Shown piece after piece: positions 21,949-28,714 of a stretch of DNA of 28,714 nt. Numbering within the stretch: position 1 is the first letter of the stretch; every line of letters begins with the position of its first letter. The stretch is taken from positions 1-28,714 of the forward strand of contig JBDIBK010000048.1 of assembly GCA_039812845.1 (NCBI GenBank), read 5' to 3'. The translations under genes were made by a program, and so were the position numbers. The notes under the pieces are model-generated. The model saw only the letters and a program-made list of their open reading frames with translations, searched no databases and was not told the origin of the DNA. This stretch comes from JACTMJ01 sp039812845 (GTDB lineage: Bacteria > Acidobacteriota > Terriglobia > Bryobacterales > Bryobacteraceae).

Positions 21949-23703
21949 ATGGGGACTCCACACGGCCGCGCCGCGCTAGCAACGGGATCTCGCCAACGGT
22001 CGCACATCCCTGCTCTCTTCGGTTTGTTGGCAATCCTAATTGCCGGTTTTCTGATCTACCCCGGCCGCCACTTCCTCACTTCCGACACGCAAATCTGGTC
22101 CGTGATGCTGGAGCACAGCCTCCATCCGGATTTCCTGGGGAAGGACCTGCTGGCCCAGCATCCCCACATCGGCCTCTCGTTCTACGACGAAATTGTGAAC
22201 TCGCTCCGCAGGGTCACCGGCCTCTCCATGGAGCAGGTAATGGTTGGCCACCAGATCGTCTTTCGCGCCGTCCTGCTTCTAGCGGCCTACCTGTTGGGTT
22301 TCGTTCTCTGCCAAAGCAGCCTGTTCGCGCTTTGGATGGCCGCAAGCCTGCAAATGATCTATTTCATCGCCGGCCCCACCGTGTGCGTGATGGAAGTGGA
22401 ACCGGTGCCGCGCGGGTATTCCCTGGCGCTCGGGATGCTCGCGGTGGCTCTCGTGGCGTCCGGGCGGAAATGGGGTGCCGCGTGGGCTTTGGGAACTGCC
22501 ATGCTCTTTCAGGCGGTCGTCGTGTATCCCATGTTGCTCTGCATGGCCGTGTGGACGCTCTTCTCCCGCGAAGAAGGGGGCATTCTCCGAAGATCGCGCT
22601 ACTGGCTCCCTGTCGTGGGAATGGCTGCGGCGGTGCTGGCGCTCAGTATTGCCGCGCAAGGCGGCTCGGGCGGCATGTTCGAGATTGTCCCGGAGTGGCT
22701 GCGGAATGTCCAGCGGATGAGGGCCAGCTACAACTGGGTGAGCCTGTGGCCCAACTCTCTGATCGCGATGCACGTGGTGTTCTGCATCGTTGCGGGCCTT
22801 AGCTATCTCCGCCTCCGGGGCCAAAGCAACGAAGGGTTTTGCTGGTTTCTCTGGGGGATTCCTGTGGTGGCGCTCTGCTCAATCCCACTGGCATGGCTGA
22901 TGATGGAGCGCCTGCACCTGATGATTGCCGCACAGGCTCAGCCCGCCCGCGCATTGGCTTCCCTCTACGCACTGGGTGTGGTGGCGATGTTCTCCGCCGG
23001 AGTTCTCGCCGCACGCAAGGGAAGATGGGTGGAGTGCGGATGCTGGCTGCTCGGGGGATATTCCATGGTGTTCCTTGATCGCACGGTCTTGCTCTCTCAG
23101 AGGCTCGCGGCCGGCCAGCCGATGGAATCGCAGTGGCTGTGGGCACCCGCGCTCGCGCTGGCGGGTATCGGCCTGCTTTGCCTTCATCCAAGGAAGCCGA
23201 GAATTGCGGCCGGCCTCCTTATCCTGCTGATGGCGGCCCCATTCGCGATTTACCGCCTGCAGTTTCACGCCGACGTCATGGCCCAGGACGCGCGCACCCC
23301 CCAAGTGATGGAACTCGCCGCCTGGGCGGAAACGAACACAGCGCGCGAAAGCGTTTTCCTGTTCCCCGGCTTTGAACGAAGCACGGAACCGGGAGTCTTC
23401 CGTTCGGTGGCCCGCCGCGCCTTGTATGTCGATTGGAAAGGCGGCGGGCAGGTGAACTTCGATATCGAGTTCGCGCGGGCTTGGTGGGAGCGCTGGAACG
23501 ATGCGGGGAAGGGAAAGTTTAACCCGCGCCGGGCAGCCCATTTCGCAAAGGTTGGAATCGATTACCTGGTGGTGCCCCCGGCCTCGGCCCTCGAAGGACT
23601 GCCTCCTCTCTACGCAAATAAATCGTTCGTCGTGTACAGAACAACGGATGTCGCGGCGTGCTCGGCGGCGGCAACGTGCGGCGTCAGTCCAGCCAAAAAC
23701 TGA
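21949..23703 (+). CDS. Polytopic membrane protein with extracytoplasmic C-terminal domain (GT-C/DUF6798-like)
   Basis: The 584-residue product has about ten hydrophobic segments (the first in LFGLLAILIAGFLIYPG, then AVLLLAAYLLGFVLC, VVVYPMLLCMAVW and others). A soluble C-terminal tail of about 130 residues follows (ELAAWAETNTARESVFLFPG, SVARRALYVDWKGGG, FAKVGIDYLVVPP). The first extracytoplasmic loop after the initial helix (TSDTQIWSVMLEHSLHPDFL) and the tail give the layout of GT-C-type membrane glycosyltransferase relatives, notably DUF6798-like proteins. No catalytic residue can be named with certainty. The frame is open to a TTG at 21901, but ATG 21949 (GGAG 11 bases upstream) sits directly before the hydrophobic core. 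Its last 20 bases overlap the 3' end of the symporter gene on the other strand. Confidence 0.8.
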   Translation: MGTPHGRAALATGSRQRSHIPALFGLLAILIAGFLIYPGRHFLTSDTQIWSVMLEHSLHPDFLGKDLLAQHPHIGLSFYDEIVNSLRRVTGLSMEQVMVGHQIVFRAVLLLAAYLLGFVLCQSSLFALWMAASLQMIYFIAGPTVCVMEVEPVPRGYSLALGMLAVALVASGRKWGAAWALGTAMLFQAVVVYPMLLCMAVWTLFSREEGGILRRSRYWLPVVGMAAAVLALSIAAQGGSGGMFEIVPEWLRNVQRMRASYNWVSLWPNSLIAMHVVFCIVAGLSYLRLRGQSNEGFCWFLWGIPVVALCSIPLAWLMMERLHLMIAAQAQPARALASLYALGVVAMFSAGVLAARKGRWVECGCWLLGGYSMVFLDRTVLLSQRLAAGQPMESQWLWAPALALAGIGLLCLHPRKPRIAAGLLILLMAAPFAIYRLQFHADVMAQDARTPQVMELAAWAETNTARESVFLFPGFERSTEPGVFRSVARRALYVDWKGGGQVNFDIEFARAWWERWNDAGKGKFNPRRAAHFAKVGIDYLVVPPASALEGLPPLYANKSFVVYRTTDVAACSAAATCGVSPAKN

Positions 23704-25366
23704 AGTAGGCATAAATGCCCAGCATCAGTGCGAGCACGGCACCGGAACTCAGAACGTCCGAGAGCCCCCAACTGGCCCGGTTTTCCGCCTTCCATTCCCC
23801 GGAAACGGAACCGAAAGTGAGGTTCTCTACCTTCGCTTCCGTTGGAGCCGGGGTAGCCAGCGAAACCGCGATCACGAAGATCACGCTGAAAAGAAAGAGC
23901 ACTCCCGAAAAGTAATAGCCGTTAAAGTCGCCGATCGGCCAGAGCGGGCTGTCTTGGCCGATCGTGCCGCTCTTGACGAGGGTCTGGAGCGTGAGCTTCG
24001 CCATGCCTAGCACGAACCCGACAACCATACCCCAAAGCGCGCCCGCGGCATTGATCCTTCTGGAGAACAGCCCCAGCAGGAAAACCGCCGTAATCGGAGG
24101 CGCTAGGAAGCCCTGGACGTTCTGCAGGTAGTCGTAAATCCCGCTATTCCCCTCGGATATCTTCTTCATGATCGGAATCCACACGAGTCCGCAACCCACC
24201 ACCACCGTGGTTGCGATCCGCCCCACCCGAACCAGCGTCGCCTCACTCCGTCCGGGGCGCAGCTTTTCATAAATATCCACGGTGAACAGAGTGGCGCAGG
24301 AGTTGAAGAGCGAGGCCAGGGACGACATCAGCGCGGACAGCAATCCGGCCACCACCAACCCACGAAGGCCCACCGGCAGCAGCGTCTGGACCATGGTCGC
24401 GAACACGGCATCGCCCAGGATCTCTCCGGAACCATCCGACTTCAGCGGAATCGCGAGCAGACCCTTCTCATGCAGCGCGAATCCGATCATGCCCGGCACC
24501 AGAAAAATCATCACGGGCCACAGCTTCAGGAAACCGCCCCAAATGGCTCCCCGGCGGGCGTCGGAAAGGCCCCGCGCCGCGAGCACCCGCTGGATGATGT
24601 ATTGATCCGTGCACCAGTACCAGATTCCAACCACGGGGGAAGCGATCATCACACCCAGCCACGGAAAATGGAGATCGCTGTTTGGCCGCCACAGCGCGAA
24701 CTGCTGGGCATGCGGTTTGGCGATAGCAACCAATTCTCCCCAGCCCCCCAATTGGCTGAGGCCGAAGTAAGTCACCAGAGCGGAACCAACCAGAAGCACG
24801 AAAGTTTGCGCGACTTCCGTGTAGACCACGGCGCGAAGCCCACCCAGCACGGTGTAGATCCCCGTCATCACAACGGCGGTGACGGCGCCTACCCAGAAGG
24901 CGTTGTCCGGTGATCCGAAGACATCCGGCAAGAGGGTTTGGAAGACAATCGCGCCCGCGTAAACCGTGACGGAAACCTTCGTAAACACGTATGCGACAAG
25001 ACTCACTACGGAGAGCACCCAGCGCGTCCGGGCATCGAAGCGGCGTTCCAGGAACTCTGGCATCGTGAAAACACCGGACCGATAGTAAAACGGCACGAAG
25101 ATCCAGGCCAGCAGGAGGATCACCCACGCGTGCAGTTCCCAGTGCGCCTGCGCCATGCCGTTGAGAGCGCCGCTGCCTGCCAGGCCCACAATATGCTCCG
25201 AACCGATATTCGAAGCAAACAGGGAGCAGCCCACCGCGAACCAGCTCACATGACGGCCCGCGAGAAAGTAATCCGCGGCCGTGTCCTGATGACGGGAAGA
25301 CCGCCAGACGATCGCAACGATGAGGAAAAAGTAGCCGCTTATCACCAGCCAATCGGTCAGTTGCAT
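23684..25366 (-). CDS. Sodium:solute symporter, SGLT-like (SSS family)
   Basis: This 560-residue inner-membrane transporter should couple solute uptake to the sodium gradient. It has about 14 hydrophobic helices. The SGLT signature is clear in FASNIGSEHIVGLAGSGA (about residues 50-67), which closely matches the animal SGLT and Vibrio SglT motif. DYFLAGRHVSW before it and LRGLVVAGLLSALMSSLASLFNS in the middle are typical of the SSS family. This group mostly moves sugars, but related members carry inositol, nucleosides or other solutes, so the substrate is not settled. ATG 25366, with GGGGGG about 6 bases upstream, is preferred over the ATG at 25435, which would add a charged non-membrane tail. 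No sugar-catabolic gene is beside it. Its stop lies inside the 3' end of the convergent gene. Confidence 0.93.
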   Translation of the reverse strand: MQLTDWLVISGYFFLIVAIVWRSSRHQDTAADYFLAGRHVSWFAVGCSLFASNIGSEHIVGLAGSGALNGMAQAHWELHAWVILLLAWIFVPFYYRSGVFTMPEFLERRFDARTRWVLSVVSLVAYVFTKVSVTVYAGAIVFQTLLPDVFGSPDNAFWVGAVTAVVMTGIYTVLGGLRAVVYTEVAQTFVLLVGSALVTYFGLSQLGGWGELVAIAKPHAQQFALWRPNSDLHFPWLGVMIASPVVGIWYWCTDQYIIQRVLAARGLSDARRGAIWGGFLKLWPVMIFLVPGMIGFALHEKGLLAIPLKSDGSGEILGDAVFATMVQTLLPVGLRGLVVAGLLSALMSSLASLFNSCATLFTVDIYEKLRPGRSEATLVRVGRIATTVVVGCGLVWIPIMKKISEGNSGIYDYLQNVQGFLAPPITAVFLLGLFSRRINAAGALWGMVVGFVLGMAKLTLQTLVKSGTIGQDSPLWPIGDFNGYYFSGVLFLFSVIFVIAVSLATPAPTEAKVENLTFGSVSGEWKAENRASWGLSDVLSSGAVLALMLGIYAYFSFWLD

Positions 25367-25490
25367 CCGCGCCCCCCAAGGCGGCGATGTTCTTCGCCGT
25401 CGTCCCAGTCCAAGAGATTGAACCGAGGACGCCACACGCGAACATCCAGCGCGATCTTACGCGCAGCGCCGCCACTGACGCAAGCGGGGC

Positions 25491-25515
25491 AAAATGTTCC
25501 GGGGAAAACTCCCCC
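25491..25515 (-). terminator. Candidate intrinsic terminator after rmlB
   Basis: On the minus strand GGGGA-GTTT-TCCCC (25514 down to 25501) forms a 5-bp stem, extendable through a one-base bulge, 6 bases past the rmlB stop. A TTTT run follows at 25494-25491 after a 6-base gap. It is short, so termination may be partial. Confidence 0.4.
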
Positions 25516-25520
25516 GTCGC

Positions 25521-26531
25521 CTACGCGGAGGTTCCGTACTGCTTCTCGTAGAACTGGAGATATTCTCCGCTCCTGGCCTGCTCCACCCAAACGGGGTTCT
25601 GTTGATACCAGGCAACGGTATCGCGGAGTCCTTGCTCGAAGGGGATCTCCCGCTTCCAGCCAAGCTCTTCCTTCAACCGGGAGCAATCCACGGCGTAGCG
25701 CCGGTCGTGCCCCAGGCGGTCGGCAACATGCGTGAGCAGGCTCTCCGGTTTGCCGAGGATCTTGAGCAGCATTCGCAGGACGTCGAGATTCGGAAGCGGA
25801 TTGTCGCCGCCAATGTGGTACGTCTCGCCGCCCCGTCCTTCTTTCAGCACAAGGCGCAGCGCCGCGCAGTTGTCCGCGACGTGAATCCAATCCCGCACCT
25901 GAAGTCCGTCGCCATACACCGGGACCGGCTTATCGGCCGCCATGTTGCTGATCGCCAGCGGCAGCAGCTTCTCGGGAAACTGGTAAGGGCCGTAGTTATT
26001 GCTGGTGCGCGTGATGATCGCATCCATCCCAAACGTGTGCGCCGCCGCATTCACCATATGCTCCGCGGCCGTCTTGCTGGCGGCGTAAGGGCTGGAGGGC
26101 AGCAGCGGGTCGCCCTCGCGGAATTCCCTGGGAGCGTCGATATCTCCGCCGACTTCGTCCGTGGATATGTGCAAGAAGCGCTTGGCTTTGCGCGCCCTGG
26201 CGACGTCCAGCATCACTTGCGTGCCCAGGACGTTCGTGCGGACAAACTCCGTCGCGCTGAGGATGCTGCGGTCGACGTGCGATTCCGCCGCGAAATGCAC
26301 TACGTAGTCGCAGCCCTCGGGCAAAGCGCCATATACTTGCTCCGCTTCGCACACATCGCCACGAACAAACTGGTAGTTGGGTGCAACCGCTACCTCGGAG
26401 AGGTTCGCGAGATTGCCCGCATACGTGAGCTTGTCAAAGTTGATGAGTGTATCGCCGGGATAAAGCCGAACCCAGTCGCGAACGAATTGAGACCCGATAA
26501 ACCCGGCCCCGCCGGTAACAAATACCTTCAT
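25521..26531 (-). CDS. rmlB: dTDP-glucose 4,6-dehydratase
   Basis: RmlB converts dTDP-glucose to dTDP-4-keto-6-deoxyglucose, a step toward dTDP-rhamnose and other deoxysugars of the cell surface. The 336-residue extended-SDR protein has the NAD-binding VTGGAGFIGS at the N-terminus, HFAAESHVDRSI, the catalytic Thr-Asp-Glu in ISTDEVGGD and YAASK with the Tyr/Lys pair. It also has the family block RTSNNYGPYQFPEKLLPL and VRDWIHVADNC. Length and motifs are standard. The residue after STDEV is Gly where Tyr is usual, which is not one of the catalytic residues. AAGGAAG lies just upstream of the ATG. It begins 27 bases after the glmS stop, so both are probably on one transcript. rmlA, rmlC and rmlD are not in the window. 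Confidence 0.95.
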   Translation of the reverse strand: MKVFVTGGAGFIGSQFVRDWVRLYPGDTLINFDKLTYAGNLANLSEVAVAPNYQFVRGDVCEAEQVYGALPEGCDYVVHFAAESHVDRSILSATEFVRTNVLGTQVMLDVARARKAKRFLHISTDEVGGDIDAPREFREGDPLLPSSPYAASKTAAEHMVNAAAHTFGMDAIITRTSNNYGPYQFPEKLLPLAISNMAADKPVPVYGDGLQVRDWIHVADNCAALRLVLKEGRGGETYHIGGDNPLPNLDVLRMLLKILGKPESLLTHVADRLGHDRRYAVDCSRLKEELGWKREIPFEQGLRDTVAWYQQNPVWVEQARSGEYLQFYEKQYGTSA

Positions 26532-26558
26532 TGCAGTCTTCCTTAGGCGGCGAATCCG

Positions 26559-28412
26559 CTACTCGACGGTGACGCTCTTGGCAAGGTTGCGCGGCTGGTC
26601 AACGTCGCAGCCGCGGCGCAGCGCGACGTGGTAAGCCAGCAGTTGAAGCGGGATCACTTCGAGAATCGGCAGCAACAGTTCGTCGGCCTCCTGCACGAAG
26701 AGTGTGTGCGCGCAAAGCCTGCTCACGGCTTCATCTCCATCATTGGCTACGGCAAGAACGATGCCGTCGCGCGCCTTCACCTCGTGAATCGCGCTCAGCG
26801 TCTTCTCGTAGGCGACGCAGCTTGCCGCGGAATTCGGGTCCTTCGTGGCCAGGAATAAGACGGGCAGTTCCCCGTCGATCAACGCGTTTGGGCCATGCTT
26901 CATCTCACCGGCGGGATAGCCCTCGGCGTGGATATAGGAAGTTTCCTTCAATTTCAGCGCGCCCTCTAGCGCGATGGGATAGTGAACTCCCCGGCCCAGA
27001 AAGAGGAAATTGCCACTGCGGTAGAACAGCTTCGCAATGCTGTCCACCTGCTCATCCAGCGTGAGCGCCGCCTCAATCTTGGCCGGCAACCGCACCAGTT
27101 CCTGCACCAGCCGCAAACTCTCCGCGATGCAGATTGTCTGCCGCACCTGCGCAAGGCGCAGCGCGAACAAAAACAATCCCGTGAGTTGCGCCGTAAAGGC
27201 TTTCGTGGAGGCGACGCCGATCTCGGGCCCGGCGTGCGTCAGCATCGCGCCGCTGGCTTCTCGCACCAGCGTCGAACCGGGCACGTTGCAGATCGCCAAT
27301 GTGATGGCGCCCCTGTCGCGCGCTTCGCGAAACGCCGCCAAGGTGTCCGCGGTTTCTCCGGATTGGGAAACGAAAATCGCCAGTGTGTCTGGCTGAATCA
27401 GCGGGTCGCGATAGCGGAACTCGCTGGCGTAATCCACCTCTGTCGGAATACGGGCGAGCTTCTCAAGCATGAACTTCCCGGCAATTGCGGCGTGCCAACT
27501 CGTTCCGCACGCGGCGATCTTGATCTGCTTGATCGCGGCGAGTTCAGCCGGCTCCAGTTCCATCTCATTGAGATAAATATTGCCGGATTCCTGGCCGATC
27601 CGTGTGGAAAAGGTTTCCCGAACGGACCGAGGCTGCTCGTAGATCTCCTTCAGCATGAAATGTTTGAAGCCGCCCTTCTCCGCCATGATCGGGTCCCAGA
27701 GCACGTGGGTGATTGAGCGGTTAATCGGCTTTCCGGAAAAATCCATTAGGCGGACGCCGTCCCTGGTGAGCACGGCCATATCACCGTCCGACAGAAAGAA
27801 CATATCCCGCGTGTGGGAAAGAAGCGGCGTAACGTCGCTCGCCAGAAAATACTCATCCTCGCCGAGCCCCACGACCACGGGCGGGCCATAGCGTGCCGCC
27901 ACAATCTTTTGCGGCTCTTCGACACAAATCACTGAGATTGCAAAACTTCCCTGAAGTCGTTGCACCGTATTCCGCACGGCGACGGTGAGATCGTCCTCCA
28001 GGCAGTCTTCGATGAGGTGCGCGATCACCTCCGTGTCGGCTTCCGTGGTGAACGTATGGCCCGCGCTTTCCAGTTCCTGGCGCAGGGCAACGTAGTTTTC
28101 AATGATGCCGTTGTGAACGACAGCCACACGCTTTCCCGGCCCTGCATGCGGGTGCGCGTTCTCCTCCGAGGGCCGCCCGTGCGTCGCCCAGCGCGTGTGC
28201 CCGATGCCGGTCTGGCCGCTTAGCGGATGCACGTGGATCGCATCTTCCAGGTTGCGCAGCTTTCCCAGCGCGCGGCGCACATCGAGCTTCCCCGAGTCGT
28301 CGATCACGGCGATCCCAGCGGAATCGTAGCCGCGATATTCCAGCTTACGGAGCCCCTCAATGATGACGGGAACCGCCGAACGCGCACCGAGGTAACCGAT
28401 GATGCCGCACAT
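26559..28412 (-). CDS. glmS: Glutamine--fructose-6-phosphate aminotransferase (isomerizing)
   Basis: GlmS makes glucosamine-6-phosphate from fructose-6-phosphate and glutamine, the first committed step toward UDP-GlcNAc, peptidoglycan and lipid A. The 617-residue protein begins MCGIIGY with the nucleophilic Cys exposed after Met removal. The N-terminal glutaminase domain follows (GIGHTRWATHG, VHNGIIENY). Two SIS sugar-isomerase domains are next (ACGTSWHAA, FVSQSGETADTLAA, ASTKAFTAQL, FLGRGVHYPIALEGALKLKE). The C-terminus NLAKSVTVE is the usual glmS ending. GAGG lies 8 bases before the ATG. I see no glmS ribozyme-like sequence in the 95-base leader, which is too short for one in any case. It lies between purS and rmlB on the same strand. 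Confidence 0.97.
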   Translation of the reverse strand: MCGIIGYLGARSAVPVIIEGLRKLEYRGYDSAGIAVIDDSGKLDVRRALGKLRNLEDAIHVHPLSGQTGIGHTRWATHGRPSEENAHPHAGPGKRVAVVHNGIIENYVALRQELESAGHTFTTEADTEVIAHLIEDCLEDDLTVAVRNTVQRLQGSFAISVICVEEPQKIVAARYGPPVVVGLGEDEYFLASDVTPLLSHTRDMFFLSDGDMAVLTRDGVRLMDFSGKPINRSITHVLWDPIMAEKGGFKHFMLKEIYEQPRSVRETFSTRIGQESGNIYLNEMELEPAELAAIKQIKIAACGTSWHAAIAGKFMLEKLARIPTEVDYASEFRYRDPLIQPDTLAIFVSQSGETADTLAAFREARDRGAITLAICNVPGSTLVREASGAMLTHAGPEIGVASTKAFTAQLTGLFLFALRLAQVRQTICIAESLRLVQELVRLPAKIEAALTLDEQVDSIAKLFYRSGNFLFLGRGVHYPIALEGALKLKETSYIHAEGYPAGEMKHGPNALIDGELPVLFLATKDPNSAASCVAYEKTLSAIHEVKARDGIVLAVANDGDEAVSRLCAHTLFVQEADELLLPILEVIPLQLLAYHVALRRGCDVDQPRNLAKSVTVE

Positions 28413-28507
28413 GTTTTCAGCCTCAGCAGATGAGCGAAAGAAGTCTCCAGACCGGTTGAGGAGCGTACAGGCAGCCGCTAACCGATGCAGCGGCCAAGGC
28501 GATTGCG

Positions 28508-28714
28508 TTAGCCCAGCAGCTCCACCGAATATTCTTCAATCACTGGATTTGCCAGCACTTCGTGCGAGATCTTCGCCAACTGCTCCCGAACCGCGCCTTC
28601 ATCCAGAGAGTCGTCGAACTCAAGGTCAAAGTACTTCCCCTGGCGGACGCTCCGTATGGCACGATAGCCGAATCCGTTGAGGGCCGTGGTGATCGTTTGG
28701 CCTTGAGGATCGAG
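28508..28714 (-). CDS. purS: Phosphoribosylformylglycinamidine synthase subunit PurS (N-terminus outside window)
   Basis: PurS is the small subunit that joins PurQ and PurL in the FGAM synthetase complex of purine synthesis. The visible 68 C-terminal residues start at LDPQGQTITTAL and continue with FGYRAIRSVRQGKYFDLEFD and ANPVIEEYSVELLG. This is the typical PurS pattern, in which an LDPQG...ALN...G segment, a VR.GK..... strand and a LANPVIE.Y end occur in this order. PurS is normally about 80-85 residues, so only some 12-15 N-terminal residues are missing to the right. It stops 95 bases before the glmS start; whether the two are co-transcribed cannot be told. Confidence 0.9.
   Translation of the reverse strand, partial: LDPQGQTITTALNGFGYRAIRSVRQGKYFDLEFDDSLDEGAVREQLAKISHEVLANPVIEEYSVELLG

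Noticed and set aside
26130..26160. RmlB has Gly where the STDEVYG motif usually has Tyr.
   Set aside because: The Thr-Asp-Glu triad and the YxxxK pair are intact and that Tyr is not catalytic, so I treat this as ordinary divergence.
28413..28507. Possible glmS riboswitch-ribozyme in the glmS leader.
   Set aside because: The gap is 95 bases, shorter than the known ribozyme core, and I see none of its paired elements.

Overview
The window is a gene-dense, GC-rich chromosomal segment with no rRNA, tRNA, CRISPR array, insertion sequence or phage gene that I can see. The gene content (Omp85 and TamB in one cluster, an aldo/keto reductase with a Tat signal, an SGLT-type sodium symporter, a CHASE2 kinase paired with an NtrC-type regulator) fits a Gram-negative soil bacterium. 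Acidobacteriota of the Solibacter/Bryobacter kind is my best guess. That is inference from gene style and base composition, not from a marker gene.

Layout. Bases 1-6277 hold a minus-strand run: TlpA-like thioredoxin, GlcD-like FAD oxidase, aminopeptidase P, a CHASE2 histidine kinase and an NtrC-type sigma-54 activator cut by the left edge. Bases 6354-7872 (plus) hold a pterin cluster: two tandem 6-pyruvoyltetrahydropterin synthase (PTPS/QueD) paralogues and folE. Bases 7941-9121 encode two unrecognised proteins, one a single-pass membrane protein. Bases 9237-10097 encode a DhnA-type class I aldolase, facing a ThiF/MoeB-type adenylyltransferase (10127-11158, minus). Bases 11189-18875 are a tightly coupled envelope operon: an Omp85 protein with about seven POTRA-like repeats, a SurA-like chaperone without a PPIase domain, and TamB. 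A small conserved-looking protein follows, then a Tat-exported aldo/keto reductase and a sensorless hybrid histidine kinase (both minus). An AT-richer divergent gap separates these from a polytopic membrane protein (plus). That gene overlaps tail-to-tail with an SGLT-like symporter (minus). The right end (minus) carries rmlB, glmS and the C-terminal part of purS.

Main point for follow-up. The two PTPS paralogues align without gaps through residue 91 and have lost complementary halves of the catalytic machinery. Copy 1 keeps Asp78-His79 but has Gly32 where the catalytic Cys belongs. Copy 2 keeps Cys32 but has Asn78-Gly79. In this family the Cys and the Asp/His pair of one active site come from different subunits, so the pair could work as an obligate hetero-oligomer fed by the FolE product encoded next door. 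The Omp85/SurA-like/TamB cassette is the second point of interest.
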